Shown here: piece by piece, positions 10,591 through 19,458 of the stretch
How positions within the stretch are numbered: position 1 is the stretch's first letter
How the letters are laid out: every line of letters starts with the position of its first letter
Source of the DNA: Pseudomonas putida
Lineage (GTDB): Bacteria; Pseudomonadota; Gammaproteobacteria; Pseudomonadales; Pseudomonadaceae
Length of the DNA: 64,000 bases
Direction: 5' to 3'
NCBI RefSeq assembly: GCF_022627325.1
Contig: NZ_JAETZZ010000003.1
Coordinates: 1 to 64,000 of the forward strand
Program-made: the position numbers and the translations under genes
Notes under the pieces: generated by a model
Databases searched by the model: none
Seen by the model: the letters and a program-made list of their open reading frames with translations, nothing else
What the model was told of the DNA's origin: nothing

Positions 10591-12153
10591 GTGAGCCAAG
10601 CCTTGATCACAGCGTTGCAGAACCCCGCCCTTTACCCTCACCCCGTGGACGGGTTCCAACTCATCGAGACGCACATCTCCTGGGTCCTGCTTACTGGCGA
10701 ATACGCCTACAAGATCAAGAAGCCGATGAATTTCGGCTTCCTCGACTTCACCGGGCTAGATCAGCGCCAGCATTTCTGTAACGAAGAGTTGCGCCTGAAC
10801 CAGCGTCTGACGGACGGCCTGTACCTGGAAGTGCTGCCGATCACTGGCAGCGCCGAAGCCCCGCAGCTTGGCGGTGAAGGCGCTACGATCGAGTACGTAC
10901 TGAAAATGCGCCAGTTCCCGCAGGGGCAGATGCTCAACACCCTGCAGGCCAACGGCGAACTCAATGCCGGCCACATCGACCAGATGGCCCGGCAGATCGC
11001 AGAATTCCACCTGCAGACTCCGAAGGTGCCCGCCGAGCAGCCATATGGCTCACCTGAAAGTGTCATGGCCCCGGTCGAGCAGAACTTCGAGCAGATCCGT
11101 CCGTTCCTCAGTGACAAGGCCGACCTGCAGCAGCTGGACAACCTGCAAGCTTGGGCGCGCAGCAGTTTCGAGCGCCTTGAAGGCCTGTTCGCGGCGCGCA
11201 AGGCCAATGGCTTCACCCGCGAATGCCACGGCGACATTCACTTGGGTAACGCCACCGTGATCGATGGCAAGGTGGTGATCTTCGACTGCATCGAGTTCAA
11301 CGAACCGTTCCGCATGACCGACGTCTGGGCCGACACCAGCTTCCTCGCCATGGACCTGGAAGACCGCGGCCTGAAATGCCTGGCGCGGCGCTTCGTCAGC
11401 CAGTATCTGGAGCTGACCGGCGACTATGAAGGCCTGGAAGTGTTGAACTTCTACAAAGCCTACCGCGCCCTGGTCCGCGCCAAGATCGCCCTGTTCAGCA
11501 TGCCGGCCAATGCCGATGGCGTGCAGCGTGCCACCAGCCTGCGCACCTACCGCAACTACGCCAACCTGGCAGAAAGCTACAGCGCCATCCCTTCGCGCCT
11601 ACTGGCCATCACCCATGGCGTGTCGGCCGTAGGCAAGAGCCACGTCGCCATGCGCCTGGTCGAAGCCTTGGGCGCTGTGCGCGTGCGCTCGGACGTGGAG
11701 CGCAAGCGCTTGTACGGTGAACAGCAACAAGCCCAAGCAGGCCAACTGCAAGCGGGCATCTACGACAACGATGCCAGCACCGTTACCTACCAGCGCCTGC
11801 ACCAGCTTGCCGCGACCATCCTGCGCGCAGGTTTCCCGGTAGTGCTCGATGCTACCTACCTCAAGCGCGAACACCGCAAAGCTGCCGCCGAAGTCGCGAA
11901 CGATACCGGCGTGCCATTGCTGATCCTCGATTGCCAGGCACCTGAGGCGGTCATCGCCAGTTGGCTGGAGCAGCGCCTGGCGGACAACAACGACCCGTCG
12001 GACGCCACCCTGGAAGTGGTCAAGGCGCAGCAGGCAAGCCGTGAGCCACTGGATGAAGTGGAACGGCAGCAGAGCACGCGCGTTGATACTCAGGATGCCA
12101 GCAGCATGGACCAGGTGATCGATCAGATCCGCCAGCGTTTGCCAGGCCTCTAA
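10591..12153 (+). CDS. Fused aminoglycoside-phosphotransferase-like kinase and AAA ATPase domain protein
   Basis: A 520-residue two-domain protein of unknown physiological role. The N-terminal half is an APH-like kinase: GEYAYKIKKP resembles the ATP-binding lysine region, HGDIHLGN (residues 213-220) is the catalytic Brenner-type loop, and IFDCIEFN follows as the metal-binding region. The C-terminal half is a nucleoside-kinase-like P-loop domain with GVSAVGKS (about 343-350) and VVLDATYLKREHR. The GTG start at 10591 follows GGAAGGA. Such fusions are widely annotated; the substrate is unknown and there is no reason to infer drug resistance. Confidence 0.85.
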   Translation: MSQALITALQNPALYPHPVDGFQLIETHISWVLLTGEYAYKIKKPMNFGFLDFTGLDQRQHFCNEELRLNQRLTDGLYLEVLPITGSAEAPQLGGEGATIEYVLKMRQFPQGQMLNTLQANGELNAGHIDQMARQIAEFHLQTPKVPAEQPYGSPESVMAPVEQNFEQIRPFLSDKADLQQLDNLQAWARSSFERLEGLFAARKANGFTRECHGDIHLGNATVIDGKVVIFDCIEFNEPFRMTDVWADTSFLAMDLEDRGLKCLARRFVSQYLELTGDYEGLEVLNFYKAYRALVRAKIALFSMPANADGVQRATSLRTYRNYANLAESYSAIPSRLLAITHGVSAVGKSHVAMRLVEALGAVRVRSDVERKRLYGEQQQAQAGQLQAGIYDNDASTVTYQRLHQLAATILRAGFPVVLDATYLKREHRKAAAEVANDTGVPLLILDCQAPEAVIASWLEQRLADNNDPSDATLEVVKAQQASREPLDEVERQQSTRVDTQDASSMDQVIDQIRQRLPGL

Positions 12154-12164
12154 AATCAGCTAGA

Positions 12165-12191
12165 TTCGGGCCGGCTGGTGGCCGGCCCGAA
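12165..12191 (+). terminator. Hairpin after the APH/AAA fusion gene
   Basis: A perfect 11-bp GC-rich stem (TTCGGGCCGGC and its complement) with a 5-nt loop, 11 bp past the stop at 12153. There is no U tract, so it may be a weak or Rho-assisted terminator or a degenerate REP. Confidence 0.5.
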
Positions 12192-12331
12192 CACCTCCCC
12201 CCGGCGCAAACAGGGCATCTCGTCGCCCCCGATGGCAAAAGGCCGCGCATTTTCCAACCCCCGCTACACTCCTCTCTGACCTGCTCGCGATTTATCCCCT
12301 AATACCCGTTCAGCCATCGCCAGGAGGCTCG

Positions 12332-12610
12332 ATGAACGATGAATTGCAGCATCTGAAGAATCTTGGAAAGACCTCCGCGCAGTGGTTACATGCGGCCGGT
12401 ATCCACAGTGCATCGGATTTGCGTCGGCTCGGCGCGGTAGGTGCTTACCAGGCCGTGAAAACCCGAGGGTTCCGGGCGTCGAAGGTGTTGCTGTACGCCA
12501 TTGAAGGCGCGCTGCTGGACATGCACTGGAACGATTTGCCGGCCGAGCGCAAGCAAGCGCTCAATCAACAACTCGATGCGAAATGCCCTACGCAAAAAAA
12601 TGCGAAATAA
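12332..12610 (+). CDS. TfoX C-terminal domain protein
   Basis: A 92-residue protein made only of the TfoX/Sxy C-terminal helical domain (LKNLGKTSAQWLHAAGI, then RRLGAVGAYQAVK), related to helix-hairpin-helix modules. The N-terminal domain of the true competence regulator is missing, so competence control should not be assumed. AGGAGG sits 6 nt before the ATG. The C-terminal tail is lysine-rich. It ends only about 15 bp before the PrrF promoter. Confidence 0.85.
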   Translation: MNDELQHLKNLGKTSAQWLHAAGIHSASDLRRLGAVGAYQAVKTRGFRASKVLLYAIEGALLDMHWNDLPAERKQALNQQLDAKCPTQKNAK

Positions 12611-12624
12611 ACATCAGATGGGGA

Positions 12625-12652
12625 TTGACTCGATAATGAGAATCGTTATGAT
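12625..12652 (+). promoter_or_regulatory. prrF promoter
   Basis: TTGACT (12625-12630), 16-bp spacer, TATGAT (12647-12652); predicted transcript start near 12658-12660. The whole spacer and -10 lie under the Fur box. Confidence 0.8.
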
Positions 12653-12656
12653 TATC
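12632..12656 (+). promoter_or_regulatory. Fur box over the prrF promoter
   Basis: A 25-bp imperfect inverted repeat, GATAAT at the left end and ATTATC at the right, closely matching the Fur consensus hexamers. It covers the spacer and -10 of the prrF promoter, so iron-loaded Fur should block transcription. Confidence 0.88.
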
Positions 12657-12657
12657 A

Positions 12658-12776
12658 CAACTGGTCGCGAGACTGGTTGGATAAGCTGAAAGCCCTTGGT
12701 TCGGACTCTCAGATTATCTCCTCATCAGGCTAATCACGGTTATTGACCCGGCATTTTTTGCCGGGTCTTTTTTTTT
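12658..12776 (+). ncRNA. prrF1: PrrF iron-responsive small RNA
   Basis: About 115 nt. It contains the strongly conserved PrrF core (12707-12740; key piece TCTCAGATTATCTCCTCATC), which base-pairs with mRNAs for iron-containing proteins such as sodB, acn and sdh. It ends in a GACCCGGC/GCCGGGTC terminator with nine U residues. Made under iron starvation when Fur releases the promoter. Faces phuW, the same position as the tandem prrF1-prrF2 locus of P. aeruginosa, but only one copy is present here. Numbering as F1 or F2 is uncertain. Confidence 0.92.
12745..12776 (+). terminator. Rho-independent terminator of PrrF
   Basis: Stem GACCCGGCA/TGCCGGGTC with an all-T loop, then a run of nine T. Strong intrinsic terminator. 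Confidence 0.95.
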
Positions 12777-12810
12777 GCGGCTTGCCACTGCCTCCTAACC
12801 GCCTGCACGC

Positions 12811-13698
12811 CTACTTACGCAACGGTGCGCAATAATCCTGCTCCGGCATCGCCGCCGTATACCAGACATAATCTGCCATCCCCGCGTCGACCTGCTTACC
12901 AATCTCGGCCAACAACAGCACCTTGCTCTGCCCCTCTGCCCCCAGGTCGGCGAGGTGCAACGGCACGCCCAAGTCCTTGCGTACGTGGAATGCACCGGCC
13001 AGCAACAGGGCAGGCTGCGGCGCCGAGAGCAGCCGCTGGGCAATGCGCCGGTCACGTTGTTGCTGAACGGCCAGCATGGCCGGCAACTGGCTCACGGGGA
13101 GCAAATCACAGTGCCCGGCCCTCACCTGCTCGAGCAATGCTGCCTTCACCTGCGCAGCGTTGGACTGCGCCCCCGGCACCGGCGTCGCCAGGCGATAGGC
13201 CTGGCGCATTTCGCCAGCCGACAGGTTGGCGGCCAGAAGGGGAACATGGCTGCCCAATGCTTCACGTACGATCGGCCCGTACAGCTGCCAGTCCCAGCCC
13301 TCCTGCCACGCCAGGGCCTTGGGCAGGCCTTGCGGCAATGTGGCCTGGGCTTGAACCGCATCGACCCGAGCCTGCTGCTCCGGTTGCAGCATTTCCAGAA
13401 GCAGGCTGCCCTGGGGGCGCCGGGCCTGCATGGCGCGGATCAACCAAAGTTGCAAGGCGTGATGGTCTGCGTTGTCATGCTTTTCGCCTACCAGCACTCG
13501 CGGTACGCCAGCCAGGTCCTCCACCAGCTGTTCAGGGCTGATGACCTTGCCGCTGGCCAGGTCGTGGATTTGCCCCAGTTCTGCGTGGTCACGCCCTTCG
13601 CTACTCTGCCAGGCGGGTAGCGGCGGCACGCTGGCTTGGCAGCCCCCCAGCGCAAACAACACGCCCAGCAGCGCGCCAGACAGTAAGCAATGATGCAT
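12811..13698 (-). CDS. phuW: PhuW/ChaN-family heme-associated lipoprotein
   Basis: A 295-residue lipoprotein (lipobox LGGC at the end of a short signal) of the ChaN family, proposed to bind heme at the envelope. The ChaN-type start is visible in LASGKVISPEQLVEDL and VLVGEKHDN, and histidines follow (DNADHHALQLW). Last gene of the phuT-phuU-phuV-phuW set. The ATG at 13698 is preferred over the TTG at 13704, because AGGAGG lies 8 nt before the ATG and only 2 nt before the TTG. Function by family and by the P. aeruginosa phu locus. Confidence 0.85.
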   Translation of the reverse strand: MHHCLLSGALLGVLFALGGCQASVPPLPAWQSSEGRDHAELGQIHDLASGKVISPEQLVEDLAGVPRVLVGEKHDNADHHALQLWLIRAMQARRPQGSLLLEMLQPEQQARVDAVQAQATLPQGLPKALAWQEGWDWQLYGPIVREALGSHVPLLAANLSAGEMRQAYRLATPVPGAQSNAAQVKAALLEQVRAGHCDLLPVSQLPAMLAVQQQRDRRIAQRLLSAPQPALLLAGAFHVRKDLGVPLHLADLGAEGQSKVLLLAEIGKQVDAGMADYVWYTAAMPEQDYCAPLRK

Positions 13699-13710
13699 GG
13701 GCAACGCCTC

Positions 13711-14478
13711 CTAGCGGGTGATGATCAGCGGATGCCCCCGTTCCGGATGGGCCTGTACCAATACGTCTATGCCGAACACGGCCTTGAGCGCCGCGGGGGT
13801 CAACACCTCCTGCGGCGAGGCCAGAGCATGGGCACGGCCCCCTTCGAGCAACAGAATACGATCACAGTAGCGCGCCGCCAGGTTCAGGTCATGCAGGATC
13901 ACCAATACCGCTGCGCCGCGGTCGGCAAAACTGCGCACAGCTTGCAAGGTGGTGTGCTGGTGTAAGGGATCGAGCATCGAGGTCGGCTCGTCAAGCAGCA
14001 GCGTAGCCCCCTCCTCGCCCGGCCACAGCTGCGCCAGTACGCGGGCCAGGTGCACACGTTGCCGCTCCCCGCCCGACAACGCCAGGTAACTGCGCCCCAG
14101 CAGGTGGCAGGCATCTGCTGCATGCAGCGCTGCCTCAACGATCTCAGCGTCACGCACTTGGCCGCTGTCATGCGGCATTCGCCCCATGCCGACCACTTCC
14201 TCGACCCTGAACGCAAAGCCCAGGCTGGACACCTGCGGCAACACCGCCAGGCACCTGGCCCGCGCCTGCCCGTCCCAGCTGGCCAACGGCCGGCCCTGCA
14301 ACGTCACGCGCCCGTGCCCGGGCGCCAGTTCACCACACAGCACGCCCAGCAGGCTGCTCTTGCCTGCACCATTCGGGCCGAGCACACCCACCACCTGGCC
14401 CGGATGCATTTGCAAATTGAGGTCATGCAGTACTTCATTCCCACCACGGCGCAGGTAAAGGCCCTCGACTTGCAACAT
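13711..14478 (-). CDS. phuV: Heme ABC transporter ATP-binding protein
   Basis: A 255-residue ATPase driving heme uptake across the inner membrane with PhuU. Walker A is GPNGAGKSS, the ABC signature [13 protein letters not shown], and Walker [12 protein letters not shown]. It matches the HmuV/FecE branch of importers. The ATG at 14478 overlaps the phuU stop as TGATG, indicating coupling. The substrate (heme) is inferred from PhuW and PhuT and from synteny. Confidence 0.93.
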   Translation of the reverse strand: MLQVEGLYLRRGGNEVLHDLNLQMHPGQVVGVLGPNGAGKSSLLGVLCGELAPGHGRVTLQGRPLASWDGQARARCLAVLPQVSSLGFAFRVEEVVGMGRMPHDSGQVRDAEIVEAALHAADACHLLGRSYLALSGGERQRVHLARVLAQLWPGEEGATLLLDEPTSMLDPLHQHTTLQAVRSFADRGAAVLVILHDLNLAARYCDRILLLEGGRAHALASPQEVLTPAALKAVFGIDVLVQAHPERGHPLIITR

Positions 14479-15515
14479 CAACTGCGCCCTCTGATCAACA
14501 AAACCAGGAAAAACGGCGCACCGATAAAGGCCGTGACGATACCGATCGGCAACTCGGCCGGCGCCAGCGCCAAGCGCGCCACCAGGTCGGCAAGCAGCAT
14601 CAGCACGCCGCCAGCCAATAGCGATGCGGGCAACACCACGCGGTGATCAGGCCCGGCCAGCAAGCGCACCAGGTGCGGTACCACCAGGCCGATGAAGCCG
14701 ATAAGCCCCGCCGCCGCCACGGCCGCGCCCACCCCCAGGGCCGTGCAGAACACCAGCTCGCGCTTGAGCCGCTCCACCTCGATACCCAGGTGCCGCGCCT
14801 CGGACTCGCCCAGCAGCAAGGCATTGAGCGCCCGCGCCCGGCGCGGCAACCACAGCGCGACGCCTGCGGCCACGATCAGCAACGGCCACAGCCGGTCGTA
14901 GCTGGCACCGTTGAGGCTGCCCAGGTTCCAGAAGGTCAGCGTACGCAGGGTGGCGTCGTCGGCCAGATAAGAAAACAGGCCGACCGCCGCGCCTCCCAGC
15001 GCGGTCATGGCTACACCGGCCAGCAACATTGTGGCCACATTGGTCTGCCCATCGCGCCGTCCTAGGCGATAGACCAGCGCGGTGACCGCCAGGCCGCCGA
15101 TGAAGGCGCACAGTGACAACAAGTAAGGCGCAAATGCCTCAGGCAGGCCGCCAAACCAACTGCCGCCAACGATAGCCACTGCAGCGCCCATGGCTGCCCC
15201 GGCGGATACGCCCACAAGCCCAGGGTCGGCCAGCGGATTGCGAAACAACCCCTGCATGGCCACACCGCACAGCGCCAGCACCGCCCCCACTGCCAAGCCC
15301 AGCAGCGTGCGTGGCAGGCGAATCTGGCCCAGGATCATTTCGGCCTGCTGCAGGCCTTCGCCGTCGATGCGCAGCCCCACTAACCGCAGGCCCGCGCGCA
15401 AGGTATCGAACAGCGGCAAGCTCACAGGGCCCAGGGCGAGGGACAGCCATACCGCCAACAGGCACAGCAGGCTCAGGCAGATAATCAGTGTACGTGGCTG
15501 CACGCGCTGCTTCAT
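14478..15515 (-). CDS. phuU: Heme ABC transporter permease (FecCD family)
   Basis: A 345-residue permease with about ten membrane helices, including the FecCD-type [31 protein letters not shown] and the cytoplasmic coupling region near [15 protein letters not shown]. Moves heme handed over by the periplasmic PhuT. Its ATG overlaps the phuT stop as ATGA and its stop overlaps phuV, so the operon is tightly packed. Confidence 0.93.
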   Translation of the reverse strand: MKQRVQPRTLIICLSLLCLLAVWLSLALGPVSLPLFDTLRAGLRLVGLRIDGEGLQQAEMILGQIRLPRTLLGLAVGAVLALCGVAMQGLFRNPLADPGLVGVSAGAAMGAAVAIVGGSWFGGLPEAFAPYLLSLCAFIGGLAVTALVYRLGRRDGQTNVATMLLAGVAMTALGGAAVGLFSYLADDATLRTLTFWNLGSLNGASYDRLWPLLIVAAGVALWLPRRARALNALLLGESEARHLGIEVERLKRELVFCTALGVGAAVAAAGLIGFIGLVVPHLVRLLAGPDHRVVLPASLLAGGVLMLLADLVARLALAPAELPIGIVTAFIGAPFFLVLLIRGRS

Positions 15516-16396
15516 TGCGTGAGGCTGACCTTTGCCGCCGGGTAGAAGGCAGCCGCCAGGTCTTGCAGGGCCTGCGGCAAGCGCGGGCCAAGGCCGCCGA
15601 CCAACAGGGTCGGGTCAAGTGGCACCAGGCGCTGGTCGCGTACCGCTCGGGAGGCGGTCAACGCCGGGTTTTCCTTGAGCAGTGCCTGCAGGGCCTGGTC
15701 GCCGACCAACGCGCGATCGGAGAACACCACGACATCGGGGTCCAGGGCCGCCAACGCCTCGTTGGAGAAGTTCTTGTATCCCTGATGCTCGGCCAGGTTT
15801 CGCCCACCTGCCTGACGCAGCAGCCAGTCACCTGCGGTGCCCTGCCCGGCAATCAGCGGTTTCGCCCCCGCGTGGCCGACCAGCAACAGCACACCCGGCG
15901 CTTTGTGGCTGGCCTGTGCCTGCTTGACCTGCATCTGCAACAGCTCAAGCTGCTGATGATAATCAGCGGCGAGTTGCGCGGCCTTCTGCTCGGCGCCGAG
16001 CAAAACACCCAGTTGCTTGAGGTTTGCATCCACGGCGGCGAGGTCCGCCTTGCTGGAGAGCAGCTCCACCCGAACGCCGGCTTTGCGGATTTGCGCAAGC
16101 ACAGGTGGCGGCCCCATCTCTTCTGTGCCGACCAGCACATCCGGGCGCAGGCTGAGGATGCCTTCGGCGGACAACTGGCGCTGGTAACCGATACTTGGCA
16201 GGGCCTTGAGCGACTCAGGATGCTGGCTGGTGGTATCCACACCCACCAGGCGCGGCTCGCCGCCCAGGGCGCTGACCCACTCGCTCAATGCGCCGCCAGC
16301 ACTGACCCAGCGCTGTGGCAAATCGGCGGCCAGCGCCTGGGTGGAAGCGACCAGGGCTGCGCACAAGGCAAACAAGGCAGCGGGACGACGCATCAT
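15512..16396 (-). CDS. phuT: Periplasmic heme-binding protein of the ABC transporter
   Basis: About 294 residues with a cleavable signal (MMRRPAALFAL to ALA). Class III solute-binding fold of the HmuT/PhuT type: RWVSAGGALSEWVSALG near the mature start and LRPDVLVGTEEMGPP in the first lobe. The start is the first ATG of the ATGATG at 16396-16391, with AGAAGGA 5 nt before it; the open frame continues upstream but without a ribosome site. First gene of the phu set and preceded by a Fur-box-like site at 16486-16504. Confidence 0.9.
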   Translation of the reverse strand: MMRRPAALFALCAALVASTQALAADLPQRWVSAGGALSEWVSALGGEPRLVGVDTTSQHPESLKALPSIGYQRQLSAEGILSLRPDVLVGTEEMGPPPVLAQIRKAGVRVELLSSKADLAAVDANLKQLGVLLGAEQKAAQLAADYHQQLELLQMQVKQAQASHKAPGVLLLVGHAGAKPLIAGQGTAGDWLLRQAGGRNLAEHQGYKNFSNEALAALDPDVVVFSDRALVGDQALQALLKENPALTASRAVRDQRLVPLDPTLLVGGLGPRLPQALQDLAAAFYPAAKVSLTQ

Positions 16397-16485
16397 CGGA
16401 TTCCTTCTGAAGGCGAGCCACACGCCTTGTGGCGAACGGCGGAACTGCGCACCATAGACAACCGGGCGCAGCGATTGCGCGCAAT

Positions 16486-16504
16486 TTGATAATTATTCGC
16501 ATTG
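16486..16504 (-). promoter_or_regulatory. Putative Fur box upstream of phuT
   Basis: Minus strand reads AATGCGAATAATTATCAA, matching the hexamer pattern of Fur sites at most positions. It lies 90 bp before the phuT start, in the divergent gap shared with the Rieske gene. Consistent with iron control of heme uptake. Confidence 0.55.
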
Positions 16505-16544
16505 GCGCGTCAAGCCATCACATGTCTCACGAGTTTTCCTGCAC

Positions 16545-16862
16545 ATGCACTTCCTTTGTACTTCCGCAGCGCTGGCCGAGGGCCATAGCCGCGCCTTCAG
16601 GGTAGACGGCATCGAACTGTTCGGCGTGCGTCGCCAGGGCCAGGTGCATCTGTATCGCAACCGCTGCCCGCATCGGGGGATCCCCTTGAACTGGCAGGCG
16701 GACGCATTTCTCGATGACAGTGCAAGCCTCATTCACTGCGCCCATCACGGTGCGCTGTTCCTGATCGAAAATGGCGAATGCGTGGCAGGCCCCTGCGAGG
16801 GTGACGCGCTGCAGGCCCTGGGCTGCCTGGAAGACAGCCAGGGTATCTGGCTCAGGGGTTGA
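16545..16862 (+). CDS. Small Rieske [2Fe-2S] ferredoxin-like protein
   Basis: A single-domain Rieske protein of 105 residues. Both cluster motifs are present: CPHRG (Cys/His pair 1) and CAHHGALF (pair 2), about 20 residues apart, giving the two cysteine and two histidine ligands. No membrane segment or oxygenase domain, so it is a soluble electron carrier or orphan ferredoxin subunit; partner unknown. Its 3' end overlaps the convergent sfsA by 11 bp. Confidence 0.85.
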   Translation: MHFLCTSAALAEGHSRAFRVDGIELFGVRRQGQVHLYRNRCPHRGIPLNWQADAFLDDSASLIHCAHHGALFLIENGECVAGPCEGDALQALGCLEDSQGIWLRG

Positions 16863-17565
16863 CCAACACCGGTAGCGGGCGGTCGATGACGATGTGCCCG
16901 GCATCCAGGCGCACGCCATAGGCCAGCACCTCTACCCCATCCGCCACGGCGGCACGCAGCGCCCGGGCATAGGCTGCATCGATCTCGTCGGCCGGACGCA
17001 CCGCCTCGATGCCCGTCAGGTTCACACAGTACAGCTGCACCGCACGTATACCTTGCCGGGCCAGCGCCGCAAGTTCGCGCAGGTGCTTGGCACCGCGCTG
17101 GGTGACGGCATCCGGGAAAGCGGCCACTGCCGTATCCGGGTAGCCCAGGGTCACGCTCTTGACCTCGACATAAGCCGGCCCGTGGTCGAACTCCAGGCGA
17201 AAGTCCACGCGGCTGCCCTCCTCACCGTAGGCCACCTCACGTTTAAGTGCAGTGAAGCCCGCCAGCTCTTGGATCACGCCCGCGCGAAGCGCTTCCTCGA
17301 CCAGCGCGTTGGCCCGCCCCGTATTGATGCAAGCCAGCCGCCCCTGAGGCGTCTCGCTGATTTCCCAGGTGCCCGGCAACTTGCGCTTGGGGTCGTTGGA
17401 GCGACTGAACCAGACCTGCCCGCCCTCACGCATGCAATTGAGCATGGAGCCCGTGTTGGGGCAGTGGATGGTCAACTGCTCGCCATTGGCCAGCTGGATG
17501 TCCGCCAGGAACCGCTTGTAGCGGCACAGCAGCCGCCCTTGTTCGAGTGGAGGAAAGAACACCAT
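16852..17565 (-). CDS. sfsA: SfsA, sugar fermentation stimulation protein homolog
   Basis: A 237-residue member of the SfsA family, a conserved DNA-binding or nuclease-like protein whose role is unsettled. Typical N-terminus ([19 protein letters not shown]) and the acidic cluster DFRLEF...[10 protein letters not shown], which resembles a PD-(D/E)xK nuclease core. The ATG overlaps the stop of the aminotransferase gene (TGATG). Together the two form a small operon. Confidence 0.93.
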   Translation of the reverse strand: MVFFPPLEQGRLLCRYKRFLADIQLANGEQLTIHCPNTGSMLNCMREGGQVWFSRSNDPKRKLPGTWEISETPQGRLACINTGRANALVEEALRAGVIQELAGFTALKREVAYGEEGSRVDFRLEFDHGPAYVEVKSVTLGYPDTAVAAFPDAVTQRGAKHLRELAALARQGIRAVQLYCVNLTGIEAVRPADEIDAAYARALRAAVADGVEVLAYGVRLDAGHIVIDRPLPVLVNP

Positions 17566-18737
17566 CAGCCCTGCCAGCTCCGCAAGCCACGGGCGATGCG
17601 CTGGACCGCCTCCTCCAGCCGCGGCAGGCTCTGTGTATAGGCAAAGCGCACATGATGGCCTGCCAGGTGACGGCCGAAGTCCAGGCCCGGCGTGAACGCC
17701 AGGTGCTCGGTTTCCAGAAAATGCTGGCAGAAGGCAAAGGCATCGCCGCCAAAGGCACTGATGTCGGCATATAGATAGAACGCGCCCTGCGGCTCCACGG
17801 CAATGCCAAAGCCCAGTTCGCGCAGGGCGGGCAACAGGTAGTCGCGACGGCGGGCAAACTCGGCGCGGCGCGCTTCGAAAATTGCCAGGGTTTCAGGCTG
17901 GAAACAGGCCAGTGCGGCGTGCTGGGCCATGCTTGGCGCGCTGATGTACAGATTTTGCGCAAGCTTTTCCAGATCGGCCACGGCCTCAGGCGGTGCAACC
18001 AGCCAGCCAAGCCGCCACCCGGTCATGCCGAAATACTTGGAAAAACTATTCAGGACGAATGCCGAATCATCCACTTCCAGGACGCTCGGCGCGTCCATGC
18101 CGTATGTCAGCCCGTGGTAGATCTCGTCCACCACCAGGTGGCCATTTCGTTCGCGGGTGGCCTTGGACAAGCTGGCCAGCTCATCACGCTCCAGCACGGT
18201 ACCGGTGGGGTTGGCTGGCGAGGCGACCAGGGCACCGACAGTGTCCTGGTTCCAGTGCCGGTCCACCAGATCGGCGGTCAATTGATAGTTCACCTCAGGC
18301 CCGACAGGTACCAGTTGCGCCCCACCCTCGACCAGTCGCAGGAAGTGGCGGTTGCAGGGGTAGCCGGGGTCTGCCAACAGCCAGTGCTTGCCGGGGTCGA
18401 CCAGCAGGCTGCTGGCCAGCAGCAGCGCGCCAGAGCCCCCCGGGGTGATCAGAATGCGTTCGGGGTCTATCGCGACGCCATAACGCTGGTCGTAAAAGCC
18501 GGCAATCGCCTCACGCAGGGCCGGCAGGCCACGCGCGGCGGTGTAGCGGGTATGCCCGGCGGCCAGCGCCGCCTGGCCTGCTTCGACGATAGGCGCGGCG
18601 GTGGTGAAGTCCGGCTCACCGATTTCCAGGTGAATCACATCATGACCGGCCGCTTGCAGCTCGTTGGCCCGCGCCAGCAACGCCATGACATGGAAGGGTT
18701 CAATGGCGCGGCTGCGCGCACTGTAGTGGTGGGCCAT
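17565..18737 (-). CDS. PLP-dependent class I/II aminotransferase
   Basis: A 390-residue fold-type I aminotransferase of the aspartate/alanine aminotransferase group. Visible landmarks are SPANPTG (substrate carboxylate region), the PLP-lysine motif [15 protein letters not shown] (Lys near residue 234) and a C-terminal arginine (HVRFAY). The substrate cannot be read from sequence. Divergent from dksA and translationally coupled to sfsA downstream. Confidence 0.9.
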   Translation of the reverse strand: MAHHYSARSRAIEPFHVMALLARANELQAAGHDVIHLEIGEPDFTTAAPIVEAGQAALAAGHTRYTAARGLPALREAIAGFYDQRYGVAIDPERILITPGGSGALLLASSLLVDPGKHWLLADPGYPCNRHFLRLVEGGAQLVPVGPEVNYQLTADLVDRHWNQDTVGALVASPANPTGTVLERDELASLSKATRERNGHLVVDEIYHGLTYGMDAPSVLEVDDSAFVLNSFSKYFGMTGWRLGWLVAPPEAVADLEKLAQNLYISAPSMAQHAALACFQPETLAIFEARRAEFARRRDYLLPALRELGFGIAVEPQGAFYLYADISAFGGDAFAFCQHFLETEHLAFTPGLDFGRHLAGHHVRFAYTQSLPRLEEAVQRIARGLRSWQG

Positions 18738-18947
18738 TACCTTCTCTCAATTGGGTCTAAACTGGTGATTCTACCTCTGCACAGCACCGAACGTACGCCC
18801 CATGGCGCTGTCAACACGTAGGATCGGGCGGGCTAGCGCACCCCCGATCTATCTGGTAAGTTCGGCGGCTCGCAGTCGCAGGGCCGGCGGGTGCCGGAGA
18901 TGGAGCATCCTGCGCATTGGATCAGATGAGTAAGAGGCGGTCTATTC

Positions 18948-19394
18948 ATGTCCACCGTAGAAAAGCAAAAAACCGGTCAAACCATGTACGGTGTCGCGCC
19001 CTATAATGAGACCAAGGGCGAAGAGTACATGGGTGAGCCCATGAAGAAGCACTTCACCACGCTTCTCAACGCCTGGAAAGGCGAGCTCATGCAGAGTGTG
19101 GATCGCACCGTAGACCACATGAAAGATGAAGCTGCGAACTTCCCGGACCCGGCCGACCGTGCCAGCCAGGAAGAAGAATTTGCTCTTGAGCTGCGCAACC
19201 GTGACCGCGAGCGCAAGCTGATCAAGAAAATCGACAAGACCCTGCAGAAGATCCAGGACGAAGAGTACGGCTGGTGCGAATCGTGCGGCATCGAAATCGG
19301 CCTGCGTCGCCTGGAAGCCCGCCCCACCGCGGACCTGTGCTTCGACTGCAAGGAAATCGCCGAGAAAAAGGAAAAGACAGTCGGCAAAGGCTGA
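18948..19394 (+). CDS. dksA: RNA polymerase-binding transcription factor DksA
   Basis: A 148-residue partner of ppGpp that enters the RNA polymerase secondary channel, lowering rRNA transcription and raising amino acid operons. The coiled coil spans about residues 35-110, with the tip acidic pair in NFPDPADRASQEEE. A four-cysteine zinc finger follows (CESCG and CFDC). Full length. AAGAGGCGG lies 7 nt before the ATG. Followed by a strong terminator. Confidence 0.97.
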   Translation: MSTVEKQKTGQTMYGVAPYNETKGEEYMGEPMKKHFTTLLNAWKGELMQSVDRTVDHMKDEAANFPDPADRASQEEEFALELRNRDRERKLIKKIDKTLQKIQDEEYGWCESCGIEIGLRRLEARPTADLCFDCKEIAEKKEKTVGKG

Positions 19395-19410
19395 TCCTTC
19401 TCTCCTCCGA

Positions 19411-19440
19411 ACGGGGCGCACCATGCGCCCCGTTTTATTT
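19411..19440 (+). terminator. Terminator after dksA
   Basis: Stem ACGGGGCGCA/TGCGCCCCGT with a 3-nt loop and a T-rich tail, 17 bp past the dksA stop. Confidence 0.9.
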
Positions 19441-19458
19441 TCAGAAACACCACTGCCC

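Noticed and set aside
10591-12153. Aminoglycoside resistance gene
   Set aside because: The APH fold is shared by many metabolic kinases; this is a chromosomal core-locus fusion with no resistance context.
12332-12610. TfoX/Sxy competence regulator
   Set aside because: Only the C-terminal domain is present, which is common in proteins unrelated to competence.
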